The notes beneath the pieces were generated by a model. It was not told the DNA's origin. It searched no databases and saw nothing but the letters and a program-made list of their open reading frames with translations. A DNA stretch of 64,000 bases from PZPK01 sp041590075. Lineage in GTDB: Bacteria; Pseudomonadota; Gammaproteobacteria; Pseudomonadales; Oleiphilaceae. The stretch's first letter is position 1, and each line of letters begins with the position of its first letter. Both the position numbers and the translations under genes were made by a program. The stretch lies in contig JBFHUL010000001.1 of assembly GCA_041590075.1 (NCBI GenBank), forward strand, positions 1 to 64,000. Reading direction: 5' to 3'. Shown in pieces: positions 9,049 through 17,854 of this stretch.

Positions 9049-9705
9049 TTATTGGCGTAGGTGGCTACCGCGGTCTATCCAGAGATACGCCAACAAAGGC
9101 AAACCGAGAAAGAACAGCAGGGATGTCGCACAGAGTTCCGGAATATTCAAAGGCATGGGAATAACCAGCGTACTCAACTGGATGGCGATTAACAGCATCC
9201 CGAAGCCGAGAATACGGCGGCGGCTCCGATAGTCCAGGTCCTGCCGTGTCAGCAGATATACCAAACCTGCAATCACAACAAAAACCTCCAAACACAGTGC
9301 AATACCGGGATAGTCCCAGAGCCCAAACCCCACCTTTGTATCGCCCCACACAATCAAGTCGGGGCGATGGACCAGCAAGTCGGCAAACCAGTGTGACGCC
9401 ACCACCAGGGCAATCACTACTGCCTCCCGCTGGCCCAGCCAGTTGCCGGCAAAGCGACGCAGGAGCACATAGGTGCCCGCCGCCCACAAGAGGGTTGCCG
9501 GCAGGCTGTGCGAGTACGGTATATCAAACAGATCGAAGGGATTGGTTGCCAGGCTGGTATCAAACCGCAGCGCTTCAATCCCCGTCGCGATGAACACCGC
9601 CCAGGCTACATCCACCAGCTGCGCGGCCAACACCATCGTCCACAAGGGTGCCTTGGGCGCACAGGCTTTACCGACTAACGCCGTGCTGTAATGACCAATG
9701 AACAT
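9049..9705 (-). CDS. Multispanning membrane protein, YdjM/DUF4184-like
   Basis: 218 residues with about six membrane helices. The N-terminus MFIGHYSTALVGK with a following QLVDVAW, and histidines in SHSLPATLLW and SHWFADLLVH, fit the membrane-bound putative metal-dependent hydrolase families (YdjM/DUF4184 type), which keep histidine and aspartate residues near the membrane face. Activity is unproven in the family. The ATG at 9705 is chosen: AGGAG is eight bases before it but only two bases before the GTG at 9711. It lies directly upstream of the ankyrin gene. Confidence 0.7.
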   Translation of the reverse strand: MFIGHYSTALVGKACAPKAPLWTMVLAAQLVDVAWAVFIATGIEALRFDTSLATNPFDLFDIPYSHSLPATLLWAAGTYVLLRRFAGNWLGQREAVVIALVVASHWFADLLVHRPDLIVWGDTKVGFGLWDYPGIALCLEVFVVIAGLVYLLTRQDLDYRSRRRILGFGMLLIAIQLSTLVIPMPLNIPELCATSLLFFLGLPLLAYLWIDRGSHLRQ

Positions 9706-9744
9706 GCGCACACTCCTCTGTTTTTATTGTTGATCTTCAAGCAC

Positions 9745-9774
9745 AAAAAAACCGATGTAGAAACATCGGTTTTT
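9745..9774 (-). terminator. Intrinsic terminator of the FKBP gene
   Basis: A perfect 12-base inverted repeat (AAAAACCGATGT/ACATCGGTTTTT) with a four-base loop, followed on the minus strand by more T residues. It lies 26 bases after the stop of the FKBP gene at 9800. Confidence 0.9.
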
Positions 9775-9799
9775 CAGAATACGGGCGGCCCGTTTACCC

Positions 9800-10495
9800 T
9801 TACTGCTTGCGCTCGATATCGAGCAACTCGACATCAAACAACAGCGTCTCATTAGGGCCAATGGAGCGATTACCGTTCGCACCGTAAGCCAGCTCAGGCG
9901 GTATAAACAGACGCCATTTCGACCCTTGAGGCATAAGCTGCAGGGCTTCTGTCCAGCCAGCAATCACACCGTTCAGAGGAAAGGTAGCGGGTTGGCCGCG
10001 CTCTACCGAACTGTCGAACACCTTACCGTTGATGAGGCTGCCCGTGTAATGCACGGTGACTTTGTCGTTAGCGCCAGGTTGCGGCCCCTTGCCTTCCTCA
10101 AGCACCTTATACTGCAAACCGCTCGCCAGCGTGACGATGCCTTCCTTGTTCTTGTTCTCAGCCAGAAAAGTCTCGCCCAGCTCTTTGTTCTTGGCAGCAA
10201 TTTCCTGCACTTTTTCCAGTTGCTGCTCTTGCATGCTGCGCTGGTACTGACTCAACACCTGATTCACTTCCTCGTCGCTGAGCAGTGTAGCCTTGCCACT
10301 GAAGGCATCGTCGAGACCTTGTACGAACGCATTCATATCGAGATCAGGCAGATCCACAGTCATCCGCTTGCCGAACACCACGCCAAAACTGTAACTGACT
10401 TTCTGTTCCTCAGATTCCAGATTCTTCACCGGTTCTGCCGCCATGCTCACGGTGGCCGCTGCCGCCATTATCATGGCCAGAAGTGTTTTTCTCAT
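9800..10495 (-). CDS. Periplasmic FKBP peptidyl-prolyl isomerase (FkpA/Mip-like)
   Basis: 231 residues. The signal peptide (MRKTLLAMIMAAAATVSMA) directs export. Residues about 25-120 form the helical FKBP_N dimerisation domain, and residues about 125-231 the FKBP domain with the active-site set intact (VTVHYTGSL, KVFDSS, GVIAGWTEAL, LAYG, LLFDVELLDI). It catalyses proline cis-trans isomerisation and acts as a chaperone for exported proteins. It ends before a strong terminator. This is the first of three FKBP genes in the window. FkpA versus FklB/Mip naming cannot be settled by eye, so no symbol is given. Confidence 0.92.
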   Translation of the reverse strand: MRKTLLAMIMAAAATVSMAAEPVKNLESEEQKVSYSFGVVFGKRMTVDLPDLDMNAFVQGLDDAFSGKATLLSDEEVNQVLSQYQRSMQEQQLEKVQEIAAKNKELGETFLAENKNKEGIVTLASGLQYKVLEEGKGPQPGANDKVTVHYTGSLINGKVFDSSVERGQPATFPLNGVIAGWTEALQLMPQGSKWRLFIPPELAYGANGNRSIGPNETLLFDVELLDIERKQ

Positions 10496-10685
10496 CAGTA
10501 TTACCTTTGCACTTTTTAGTTTATTGAGGGGAGCCTCACCTTACTTGGTTTTGCCAAACAGGACCACCGCCTCAACATTAGCATTGGTTAAGAAACCCTG
10601 CCTCAAAGCACGCTGAGGTCAGCGCGATAGGGTGACGAACTTTTCGCCGCTCATATCGGCCAGCGCGGCAGAAATTGCCCCCGCT

Positions 10686-11180
10686 TCAGTGCTGATGCCC
10701 GCCCACTCCATGCGCATGACCATGTGCTATTTCTTCAGCGCTTGCGGGCCGGACCTCCTGAATCGCGACTTTGAACAACAGCGTTTTGCCTGCCAGGGGG
10801 TGGTTCACATCTACATCCACATTAAACTTTCCTGCCTTGACCACCATCACCTGACGCGCACCGTTGTCGGTGTTGATCGATACGATCTGACCGGGCTTCA
10901 AACGGGCCAGTTGTTTTTTATCGCCCAGTACGTGTTTGATTGGTACACGCTGAAGCGCATCTTCCTGACGCTCACCATAACCGTCTTTCGGCGCGACCTT
11001 TGCCTCGAACTCATCACCCGCCTGGCGCCCCTGCATCGCACTTTCGAGACCAGAGATGATGTTGCCATGCCCGTGCAGATAGGCAACTGGGTCGGCATCA
11101 TAAGACGATTCGAGTTCACGCTCCTGTTCGTCAAACAGTGTGTAGTGGAACGTCACCACGGCGTCTTTGGAAATTTGCAT
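10686..11180 (-). CDS. slyD: SlyD-type peptidyl-prolyl isomerase
   Basis: 164 residues with no signal peptide. The FKBP domain (VTFHYTLFDEQ, AYLHGHGNIISGLE) contains the inserted-in-flap chaperone domain typical of SlyD (residues about 70-130, VNHPLAGKTLLFKV). The C-terminal tail is histidine-rich (GHAHGVGGHQH), like the metal-binding tail through which SlyD delivers nickel, though shorter than in E. coli. It is a cytoplasmic folding helper and metallochaperone. The ATG at 11180 has AGG nine bases upstream; a GTG at 11192 is in frame. It is divergent from the lactamase-fold gene. Confidence 0.9.
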   Translation of the reverse strand: MQISKDAVVTFHYTLFDEQERELESSYDADPVAYLHGHGNIISGLESAMQGRQAGDEFEAKVAPKDGYGERQEDALQRVPIKHVLGDKKQLARLKPGQIVSINTDNGARQVMVVKAGKFNVDVDVNHPLAGKTLLFKVAIQEVRPASAEEIAHGHAHGVGGHQH

Positions 11181-11245
11181 AGCCTGCCTCACAAAAAAAA
11201 TCGTATTATCTGGCCTTGTTGTCAGACTGTCTATGGAATTCCGCT

Positions 11246-12343
11246 GTGCCCCTGCTTGTCATCGCCCTACTCACTCTTGCCCTCATCAGCAGTATGAGCG
11301 GCTGCCGGACGGTCGAAACCACCGGCGCCCAGTTGAGCCCGGCCCACCATACGGAAGACGGTTTCCGTAACCTTTACATCGACCCCATCGACAAAGGCCC
11401 CTTCGGCTTTATCAAGATGAAATACTTCGGTGACGAGCCCTTTGCCGACCACCCCTCGGAGGCTTACCGGGTGCCCATTGCCACGCCCGATATCCCGGCC
11501 TTGCGCAATCCGGGTAGCGCGGCTCAGGTGACCTGGCTGGGCCACTCCACTTTTCTGATTCAATATGCCGGCGTGAATGTGCTGACGGACCCCATTCTGA
11601 GTCAGCGCGCTTCGCCGATCAGTTTCGCCGGGCCCGAGCGTCTGGTCGAGATGCCCATCACTCTGGACGACCTCCCGCCTATCGATATCGTCGTCATCTC
11701 CCACAATCACTACGATCATCTCGACAGCCATACGATAAAAAGTCTTGGCGACACGCCCATTTATCTGGTTCCGCTAGGCTTACGTGCGTGGTTTATCGAT
11801 CAGGGGATCGGTGCAGCGCGAGTGCAGGAAATGGACTGGTGGGACACGGCGCAACACGGTACGGTGATTGCCACGGCAACACCTTCACAACACTGGTCGG
11901 CGCGCGGCCTGTTCGACCGTTTCGAAACACTCTGGGCCGCCTGGCATGTGGCGATCGACGATTTCTCATTCTGGTTTGGCGGGGATACCGGGTACAATCC
12001 GGTGCAGTTCAAGGAGGTGGGCGAGCGCTGGCCCGATATCGATCTGGGTCTGATTCCCATTGGCGCCTATGCCCCGCGCTGGTTTATGGCCCAGCAACAC
12101 GTCAGCCCGGAAGAAGCGATTCAAATACACCGCGACATCGGCGCGACACAAAGCATCGGCATGCACTGGGGCACCTTTCAACTCTCGGCCGAACCTATTA
12201 TGGAACCGGCCGAAAGGCTGGCCAGCGGTATCGCGTCGAGTGAACTTCCGGGCGACAGTTTCGACACGATGTCGGTCGGGGAAACACGCCGATATCTTGC
12301 CACGACACAGCTGGCCAGCACAGAAAGCCCCCTGCCACAATGA
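11246..12343 (+). CDS. Metallo-beta-lactamase-fold hydrolase, NAPE-PLD/UlaG-like
   Basis: 365 residues from the GTG at 11246, which has GGAA seven bases upstream; TTG codons at 11216 and 11219 are in frame and the true start is unsettled. The N-terminus is hydrophobic and ends in SSMSGC, a possible lipobox. The catalytic domain shows VTWLGHSTFLI, the metal motif SHNHYDHLD (residues about 151-159), GDTGYNP and a late GMHWGTF, the layout of the N-acylphosphatidylethanolamine phospholipase D/RomA branch of the MBL superfamily. It is probably a lipid- or envelope-directed zinc hydrolase; the substrate is unknown. Its stop overlaps the next gene by four bases, so the two are cotranscribed. Confidence 0.82.
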   Translation: MPLLVIALLTLALISSMSGCRTVETTGAQLSPAHHTEDGFRNLYIDPIDKGPFGFIKMKYFGDEPFADHPSEAYRVPIATPDIPALRNPGSAAQVTWLGHSTFLIQYAGVNVLTDPILSQRASPISFAGPERLVEMPITLDDLPPIDIVVISHNHYDHLDSHTIKSLGDTPIYLVPLGLRAWFIDQGIGAARVQEMDWWDTAQHGTVIATATPSQHWSARGLFDRFETLWAAWHVAIDDFSFWFGGDTGYNPVQFKEVGERWPDIDLGLIPIGAYAPRWFMAQQHVSPEEAIQIHRDIGATQSIGMHWGTFQLSAEPIMEPAERLASGIASSELPGDSFDTMSVGETRRYLATTQLASTESPLPQ

Positions 12344-12708
12344 ACAGCACGCTGCGCTGGTCGATGATTTGTGCCGGCTGGCTCTGTGTCGGACTCGGTG
12401 TGATCGGTATTTTTCTACCCTTGCTGCCTACCACCCCGTTCCTCTTGCTGGCCGCCTGGTTATTCGGCCGGTCTTCCGAGCGCTTTCACCTCTGGCTCTT
12501 GAACCACCCGCGACTAGGCCCTATGGTACGCGCCTGGCAAAGCGGCGATGGGCTGCCCCGACAAGTGCGGCGCCGGGTGCTATTGCTGCTCTGGCTGAGC
12601 ATGGGGCTGTCGATCTTTATTATCGGCAAGCTATGGGCGGCGATCATGCTGATCACAATTGGGTCCTGTGTCTCCCTTTATCTGTTGAAACAACCTGTGA
12701 GTGACTGA
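12340..12708 (+). CDS. DUF454 (YbaN-family) membrane protein
   Basis: 122 residues with three hydrophobic segments. The signature GVIGIFLPLLPTTPFLLLAAWLF and the following FHLWLLNHPRLGPMVR match the DUF454/YbaN family of small inner-membrane proteins of unknown function. The ATG overlaps the stop of the lactamase-fold hydrolase (ATGA), and the next gene follows after six bases, so it is the middle of a tight operon. Confidence 0.9.
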   Translation: MNSTLRWSMICAGWLCVGLGVIGIFLPLLPTTPFLLLAAWLFGRSSERFHLWLLNHPRLGPMVRAWQSGDGLPRQVRRRVLLLLWLSMGLSIFIIGKLWAAIMLITIGSCVSLYLLKQPVSD

Positions 12709-12714
12709 ACAAAC

Positions 12715-13644
12715 GTGAGCATCAACTGGTTCCCCGGGCACATGCATAAGGCCCGCAAAGAAATCAAAAAAGTCATGGCCCAAGTAGATGTGGTCATCGA
12801 AGTCATGGACGCCCGCATTCCCTTCAGCAGCAGCAATCCCCTGGTGCAATCCTTGCGCGGTGACACGCCGGTGATCAAGGTGCTGAATAAAGCCGATCTG
12901 GCCGACCCCGCCATGACCACGCTGTGGCAGCAATACTTCGAACAGGAGCGCGGTGTGAAAGCACTCGCTCTCAGCGCCACCGAGGCGGGTCGGCCAAGCA
13001 TGCTCATTGCCCTGTGCAAGAAACTCGTGGGCCCCAAAGGCGATCGACCGGTGAGCGCCATGATCATGGGCATTCCGAACGTGGGTAAATCAACGCTCAT
13101 TAACGCCCTAGCAGGCAAGAAAATCGCCAAAGTGGGCAATGAACCGGCGGTGACCAAACGGCAACAGAAAATCCGGCTGGAGCAAGGGCTGGAGCTCTGC
13201 GATACCCCCGGCATTTTATGGCCCAAACTCGAACCCGAGAGCTGTGGTTATCGTCTGGCCGCTACCGGCGCCATCAAAGATACTGCCATGGAATACGAGA
13301 GCGTCGCCGTGTTCGCGCTGGAGTACCTGCATCAGGCTTATGCCGATGCCCTGCGGCAGCGCTACCGGCTCGACACCTTACCCGATGACGCACTGGCCTT
13401 GCTTGAGCTGATCGGCAGTAAACGCGGTTGCCTGCGCACCGGAGGCGTAGTGGATAGGTATCAGGCCGCCACGGTGATATTGCAGGACCTGCGCAACGGC
13501 AAGCTGGGCGGCCTCACGCTTGAAACGCCTAGCATGATGGAAACCGAGCTGGCGCAATTACGCGAAGCCATCGCAGCCAAACGGGCCGAAAAAGAGGCTC
13601 GGGACAACGCCAACCAGCGCAATGACCCCGGCCAGCACACTTAA
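12715..13644 (+). CDS. Ribosome biogenesis GTPase YlqF/RbgA family
   Basis: 309 residues. It opens with the family hallmark SINWFPGHMHKA and carries a circularly permuted GTPase domain: G4 (LNKADLAD) comes before G1 (GIPNVGKSTLIN, residues about 120-131) and G3 (DTPG). A C-terminal ANTAR-like helical tail follows. In Bacillus, RbgA drives a late step of 50S assembly; gammaproteobacterial homologues are less studied. The start is a GTG six bases after the DUF454 stop, so translational coupling is likely. Confidence 0.9.
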   Translation: MSINWFPGHMHKARKEIKKVMAQVDVVIEVMDARIPFSSSNPLVQSLRGDTPVIKVLNKADLADPAMTTLWQQYFEQERGVKALALSATEAGRPSMLIALCKKLVGPKGDRPVSAMIMGIPNVGKSTLINALAGKKIAKVGNEPAVTKRQQKIRLEQGLELCDTPGILWPKLEPESCGYRLAATGAIKDTAMEYESVAVFALEYLHQAYADALRQRYRLDTLPDDALALLELIGSKRGCLRTGGVVDRYQAATVILQDLRNGKLGGLTLETPSMMETELAQLREAIAAKRAEKEARDNANQRNDPGQHT

Positions 13645-13656
13645 TCACACCGACAC

Positions 13657-14457
13657 ATGGAAATTTCAGGTATGGCCGAACTGAGTCTTGTGCAATGTCT
13701 GCTGGTCGCAGTTATTTTCGTGTGGAGCGGCTTTGTACGCTCGGGCTTGGGGTTCGGCGGCGCAGTGCTCTCGCTTCCCTTTCTGCTGCTTGTGCACAAC
13801 GACGCGCTGATTTTTCTGCCCATCATCGCCCTGCAACTGCTGTTCTTTTCCAGCCTGATTTTCTACGAAAACTACCGCATTCGCCGGAAGTACCAGCGCC
13901 GCGGCGAACATGTCGAAGGCAGTATCGACTGGCGCTACCTCAAGAAAGCACTGGTGATCATGCTGATTCCCAAAATTATTGGCGTATTTGGTTTGATCAC
14001 CTTTCCTGCCAGTATTATGGGCATCATTATCTTCACTATCGTGTCGGTATATGCGGTGTCTTATATTCTGAACAAACCCTTTCAAAGCCAGCATCGCAGT
14101 GTCGACAACCTATTTCTGATGCTGGGAGGCTATGTCAGCGGCACCTCCCTGATTGGCGCACCCTTGCTTACCGCAGTTTTCGCTGCCCACGTTGCCAAGG
14201 AAAAACTGCGTGACACGCTGTTTGCGCTCTGGTTTATTCTGGTGTTGATCAAGGTTGCGGCCTTCGTTTACCTGAGCGTTGACTTCCAGCTCATCCATCA
14301 ACTTTGGCTCCTACCCTGCGCCGCACTCGGACATGCACTGGGGCTTAAGTTTCATCGCCGACTTCAGGGCACCGACTCGGTGAAATTTTACCAAGTAATG
14401 GGCACCGTGCTCCTGCTCACCAGCTTTGTGGGCCTGGTACGCACACTCACTCTGTGA
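13657..14457 (+). CDS. TauE/SafE-family sulfite/sulfonate exporter
   Basis: 266 residues with about eight membrane helices and the two-fold repeat of the TauE/SafE (DUF81) family; family-type features are WSGFVRSGLGFGGA in the first repeat and GGYVSGTSLIGAPLL in the second. Members move sulfite, sulfoacetate or related anions across the inner membrane; the substrate here is unknown. The first ATG (13657) is taken; a second is at 13672, and neither has a clear ribosome site. The end overlaps the start of the WYL regulator by four bases, so regulator and transporter are coupled. Confidence 0.88.
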   Translation: MEISGMAELSLVQCLLVAVIFVWSGFVRSGLGFGGAVLSLPFLLLVHNDALIFLPIIALQLLFFSSLIFYENYRIRRKYQRRGEHVEGSIDWRYLKKALVIMLIPKIIGVFGLITFPASIMGIIIFTIVSVYAVSYILNKPFQSQHRSVDNLFLMLGGYVSGTSLIGAPLLTAVFAAHVAKEKLRDTLFALWFILVLIKVAAFVYLSVDFQLIHQLWLLPCAALGHALGLKFHRRLQGTDSVKFYQVMGTVLLLTSFVGLVRTLTL

Positions 14458-15566
14458 GCAGCATGATGGACACTTTTTTACGACGACTCGAGATTCTCAA
14501 TTACCTGCGCAGACACCGGGAGCCGGTTGCAACCGACACGCTGTTGCAGCATCTGATCGATGCCGGTTACCTGGATCAGAGCGTGCGCCAATCACGCAGT
14601 CAGCAGCGTCTGATACAGCGCGATCTGCAGTTTCTGCTCGGAGATTATGACGCGGAAGAACAGAGTTACAGTAACGAGTTTGGCCTGCAAGTCTCGCGCG
14701 GAACCGGCAAAAGCCAATTGTGGCAACTCGATCCCTACCAACTCATTCATTACGATTTTGAGCGCATGCCGGCCTATATGGCGCTCACCTTGCGCATTGC
14801 CGAGCGGCATCTTACGCCCATATTACCCACCGGTACCCGCGCCGAACTGCAACATGTTTTTGACCAGGCCGAACAAAAACTGGCCGCCAGCCAGCAGAAA
14901 ATATCCTCCCAGCAATACCAGCGCCTGACCCGAGCAGTGGAATTCTTTCAACGCGGGCAACGTTTGCAAGCGGCCGAATTCGACACCCGCGTGCTGGACC
15001 GCATCTATCAAGCGATCCTGCTGGGTAAACGCCTGGACATCACCTATCGCAGCGCGGCCGGACTCAAGCGCTATGCACTGCACCCCTACGGCATCGCCAT
15101 CATGCTGCCCAAGTTATACCTGGTGGCCACCAAACACGACGACGCGCGGGCAGCCGATGCGCAGGGGCAATTTCGCAGCTTCCTGTTGCATAAAATCGAA
15201 GATGCGACCGTGAGCGCGCACAACAACACCGTGCCTGCGGACTTCACTATGAAGGACTACCTGGATGCGGGCAATATGGACGTACTCATCGACCAGAAGG
15301 ACACGAGGAGCTACGCACTGATACTCGATCTAAACGTACCCGATGATCACAGTTTGCTCAGTGATCTGCGCGACAGCCCCATCAGCCCACTCCAACAGCT
15401 GGAAAAACAGGCCTCAAGTCTCTGGCAACTGCGCGCGGAGGTACGGCGCACCATTCAGCTGCGCAACTGGTTGCTCAGCCTGGGCTCCCTCGCACACATT
15501 CAGGCCCCCGCAGAGATTCGCAGTGATCTCCTTGCCTGGCTGGATGCCATGCGAGCACGGTATTGA
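14454..15566 (+). CDS. WYL-domain transcriptional regulator
   Basis: 370 residues. The N-terminal part (residues about 5-80) is a winged helix (LEILNYLRRHRE, then IQRDLQFLLGDY). The middle and C-terminal part contain a WYL domain (LDITYRSAAGLKRYALHPYGIAIMLPKLYLVA) and its C-terminal extension (LREWL-like RNWLLSLGSLAHI). WYL proteins sense a ligand, often nucleic acid or a nucleotide, and control DNA damage, phage defence or metabolic genes. The GTG start overlaps the TauE stop; ATG codons at 14463 and 14466 are alternatives. It may control the upstream exporter; no defence genes are adjacent. Confidence 0.88.
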   Translation: MSSMMDTFLRRLEILNYLRRHREPVATDTLLQHLIDAGYLDQSVRQSRSQQRLIQRDLQFLLGDYDAEEQSYSNEFGLQVSRGTGKSQLWQLDPYQLIHYDFERMPAYMALTLRIAERHLTPILPTGTRAELQHVFDQAEQKLAASQQKISSQQYQRLTRAVEFFQRGQRLQAAEFDTRVLDRIYQAILLGKRLDITYRSAAGLKRYALHPYGIAIMLPKLYLVATKHDDARAADAQGQFRSFLLHKIEDATVSAHNNTVPADFTMKDYLDAGNMDVLIDQKDTRSYALILDLNVPDDHSLLSDLRDSPISPLQQLEKQASSLWQLRAEVRRTIQLRNWLLSLGSLAHIQAPAEIRSDLLAWLDAMRARY

Positions 15567-15604
15567 AGCTGTCCACGCCCTCCGGCAGGTCACTCAGCCT
15601 CACA

Positions 15605-15748
15605 TCAAATCGGTTCGACCAATACCAGACGCATATCGCGGCCTTCAAAAATGGTATCCAGCGTGCTGCGCACGGCATGAATGCTGTCACCCTGAATACG
15701 AAAACGGAATTTGGTGCCTTTCTTGGAAAATGCATTAACACGAAACAT
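15605..15748 (-). CDS. 47-residue microprotein, unknown function
   Basis: A small gene with an excellent ribosome site: AGGAGAG six bases before the ATG at 15748. The protein begins MFRVNAFSKKGTKF and ends RLVLVEPI. It is basic in the first half and alternates hydrophobic residues (FRFRIQG, a helix with HAVRSTLDTIF, then MRLVLVEP), which suggests a compact beta-alpha-beta fold. I do not recognise the family with certainty. It is oriented against the WYL gene, with its stop 39 bases from that gene's stop, and upstream of it (15773-15796) is an inverted repeat AGGTAAG/CTTACCT. The esterase lies upstream on the same strand. Confidence 0.65.
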   Translation of the reverse strand: MFRVNAFSKKGTKFRFRIQGDSIHAVRSTLDTIFEGRDMRLVLVEPI

Positions 15749-15853
15749 AAGCTCTCTCCTGTGAAATAGGGGAGGTAAGTGCTGATTGCCTTACCTTGAA
15801 GAACAGCTTACAAAGCGGTGCGACACATAATGTCGCCAAAATGCATTTTTTTG

Positions 15854-17101
15854 TTATTCCGTCTTTTTCTGCCCGGCTTGATAATCGCGATGCCACTGGC
15901 CCATGCGCTCGGCAACACCCAGCATGACATAGTCACTGCGCAGCGAACTGAATACATCGAAGGCATGCTGCGCCCCCGACACTTCGGCAAACTCTACGCT
16001 CTGTTGTGATACTTCATCCAGCTTGCTGGCGAACCACTGTGCTTCACCCAGTGAAGTGAGCGAATCTTTATCGCCATGAATCAGCAGAAAAGGCGGAGCC
16101 TCCGCATGCACATAGGTGATGGGTGACATCAGCGTATACAGGTCGGGATTTTCTTCTTTACGCTGCTTGATAATGCTCTTGCGCAGCACGATTTCCAGCC
16201 CCAGACTCTGCTGTAGCTTTTCGCTGTTATGTAGATCGTAAATGCCATAAAAAGGCACGCAGCCCTGTACCTGAGTATCGGCATCTTCAAATCCGGGCTG
16301 GAAGGCTGGCAGGTTAGGCGTGAGCGCAAGCAGGGAACATAAATGCCCACCAGCAGACCCCCCGGTAACCACGATAAAATCGGGATTACCGCCGTACTCG
16401 GCAATATGCGCTTTCACCCATGCCAGGGCGCGTTTGCAATCAATGACATGGTCGGGAAAAGTCGCGTGCGGACTCAAACGATAATCAATGCCCACGCTCA
16501 CCCAGCCTCGCCGCGCCATTTCCACCATCAGCGGGATGCCCTGCTCGTTCTTGCTGCCGTAACCGTGGGTCCAGGCGCCACCATGAATCTGCAGGAGCAC
16601 CGGAGCTTGTTCGGGATGCTCCACCGAACGACGGATGTCGAGTTTCAGGCGAAAGCCGTCCACCTCGTGGTACACAATATTTTTGTGCACCTCCACCGCA
16701 GGGTCCTGCCAACTTGAGAAGGGGCGCAGTAAACGCTGTGAATCGAGCTCATCATGCCGTTGCCAGTCGCTGATATCGTCCTTTTCCCGGTGCGGCAGCA
16801 CGATGCTGTCCATTAAACCCTTGGCCTTGTATCCGGAGAAATAATGGTAGGTGAGGAGCAGCCACGACACCGCAAATACGGCAGTGGCCACCGCCGCAAG
16901 AAAGCCCTCAACTACGCCGCCCCAAACAAACAGGAACACCAGCAGAATCTGCACGGCCACCACATGCAGGGCCAGTTCGCCCACCAACCAGCCGGCCAGA
17001 AAGCTGTACACTATCCACTTGGGGTGATGATACACCGGGCGCAGCACATTAATGGTCAGCGCCAGGCTCAGGGCGCTCAAGAGAAGATATAACCACAGCA
17101 T
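15854..17101 (-). CDS. Membrane-anchored alpha/beta hydrolase (HSL-type esterase)
   Basis: 415 residues. The first 95 or so form three membrane segments. The remainder is an alpha/beta hydrolase with the hormone-sensitive-lipase type oxyanion motif HGGAW (residues about 172-176), nucleophile motif GGSAGG (about 250), a late HGDKDSLTS aspartate and GAQHAF histidine, so the catalytic triad is complete. It probably cleaves short or medium acyl esters at the membrane. Cotranscription with the microprotein 105 bases downstream is possible. It is transcribed away from NnrU only by strand order; the gap is 61 bases. Confidence 0.88.
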   Translation of the reverse strand: MLWLYLLLSALSLALTINVLRPVYHHPKWIVYSFLAGWLVGELALHVVAVQILLVFLFVWGGVVEGFLAAVATAVFAVSWLLLTYHYFSGYKAKGLMDSIVLPHREKDDISDWQRHDELDSQRLLRPFSSWQDPAVEVHKNIVYHEVDGFRLKLDIRRSVEHPEQAPVLLQIHGGAWTHGYGSKNEQGIPLMVEMARRGWVSVGIDYRLSPHATFPDHVIDCKRALAWVKAHIAEYGGNPDFIVVTGGSAGGHLCSLLALTPNLPAFQPGFEDADTQVQGCVPFYGIYDLHNSEKLQQSLGLEIVLRKSIIKQRKEENPDLYTLMSPITYVHAEAPPFLLIHGDKDSLTSLGEAQWFASKLDEVSQQSVEFAEVSGAQHAFDVFSSLRSDYVMLGVAERMGQWHRDYQAGQKKTE

Positions 17102-17162
17102 AGTTGGCTCCTTGCAGGGGCACCTTGTTATCGTTTAGAGCTTAGCTGCCCCGGTAATTTGT

Positions 17163-17723
17163 TCAATGAATGGCAACCCCAAAAAGCTGGGCATGGTAGA
17201 GCCCGATCAAGGCATAGGCGAGGCCCCCGCCCACCACCACCATAATATCCCGCCACAACGGGTACTCTGCTGCGGGCGCCTCCTCACCGACTTCGCGTCG
17301 GTTAAGCCGCACAATTGTCACCACCGCATAGAGCAGAAAACTGCCGAACAACACGACCGACGCCAGGTCACCATTGGCCATGAGGTGCACCAAGGCCCAG
17401 ATTTTGACGCCCAGCAATAACGGGTGCTTTACCCGCGCGCGAATCGAACAGGGTACGTTCGACGCCACCACCAGCACCAGCGCAGGCAACATAAACAGTT
17501 TGGTAATTACCGCAAAGCCTGCGGGCGGTATCCAGAGACTCTCAAACGGCGCGGCCGCCTTCCCCATCGCAATCATCACCAGGCCCACCAAAGAAACCAG
17601 GGCAAACAGCCCCTTGTACACCCCCTCACCCGTACGCGCGATCAGCGCCGCACGCTGCGCGCGAAATCCCGCAAACACATGCGCGGTAAAAAATACGATC
17701 AACCCGGTAATCATCAGCGCCAT
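17163..17723 (-). CDS. NnrU family membrane protein
   Basis: 186 residues with about five membrane helices. The family pattern is seen in HVFAGFRAQRAALI, SNVPCSIRARVKHPLLLGVKIWALVHLMANGD (only a few positions differ from typical NnrU, including the HP-LLG-K-WA-H-L-NGD run). NnrU was first described near nitrite and nitric oxide reductase genes; related proteins belong to the isoprenoid/methyltransferase membrane fold. No denitrification genes are in this window, so the role is open. It is divergent from selO, with 131 bases between them. Confidence 0.87.
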   Translation of the reverse strand: MALMITGLIVFFTAHVFAGFRAQRAALIARTGEGVYKGLFALVSLVGLVMIAMGKAAAPFESLWIPPAGFAVITKLFMLPALVLVVASNVPCSIRARVKHPLLLGVKIWALVHLMANGDLASVVLFGSFLLYAVVTIVRLNRREVGEEAPAAEYPLWRDIMVVVGGGLAYALIGLYHAQLFGVAIH

Positions 17724-17854
17724 TGTGCATCCCTCTTATGTTGGTTCATTGCCGCAGCAAGCATACGCAATACGGCCGCAACAATGCCAGTCCATGCACC
17801 TCATTGGCAGCCACAAAGCTTGCCAGCAATCCACTTTCGTGAGAGGGTGCCGCC

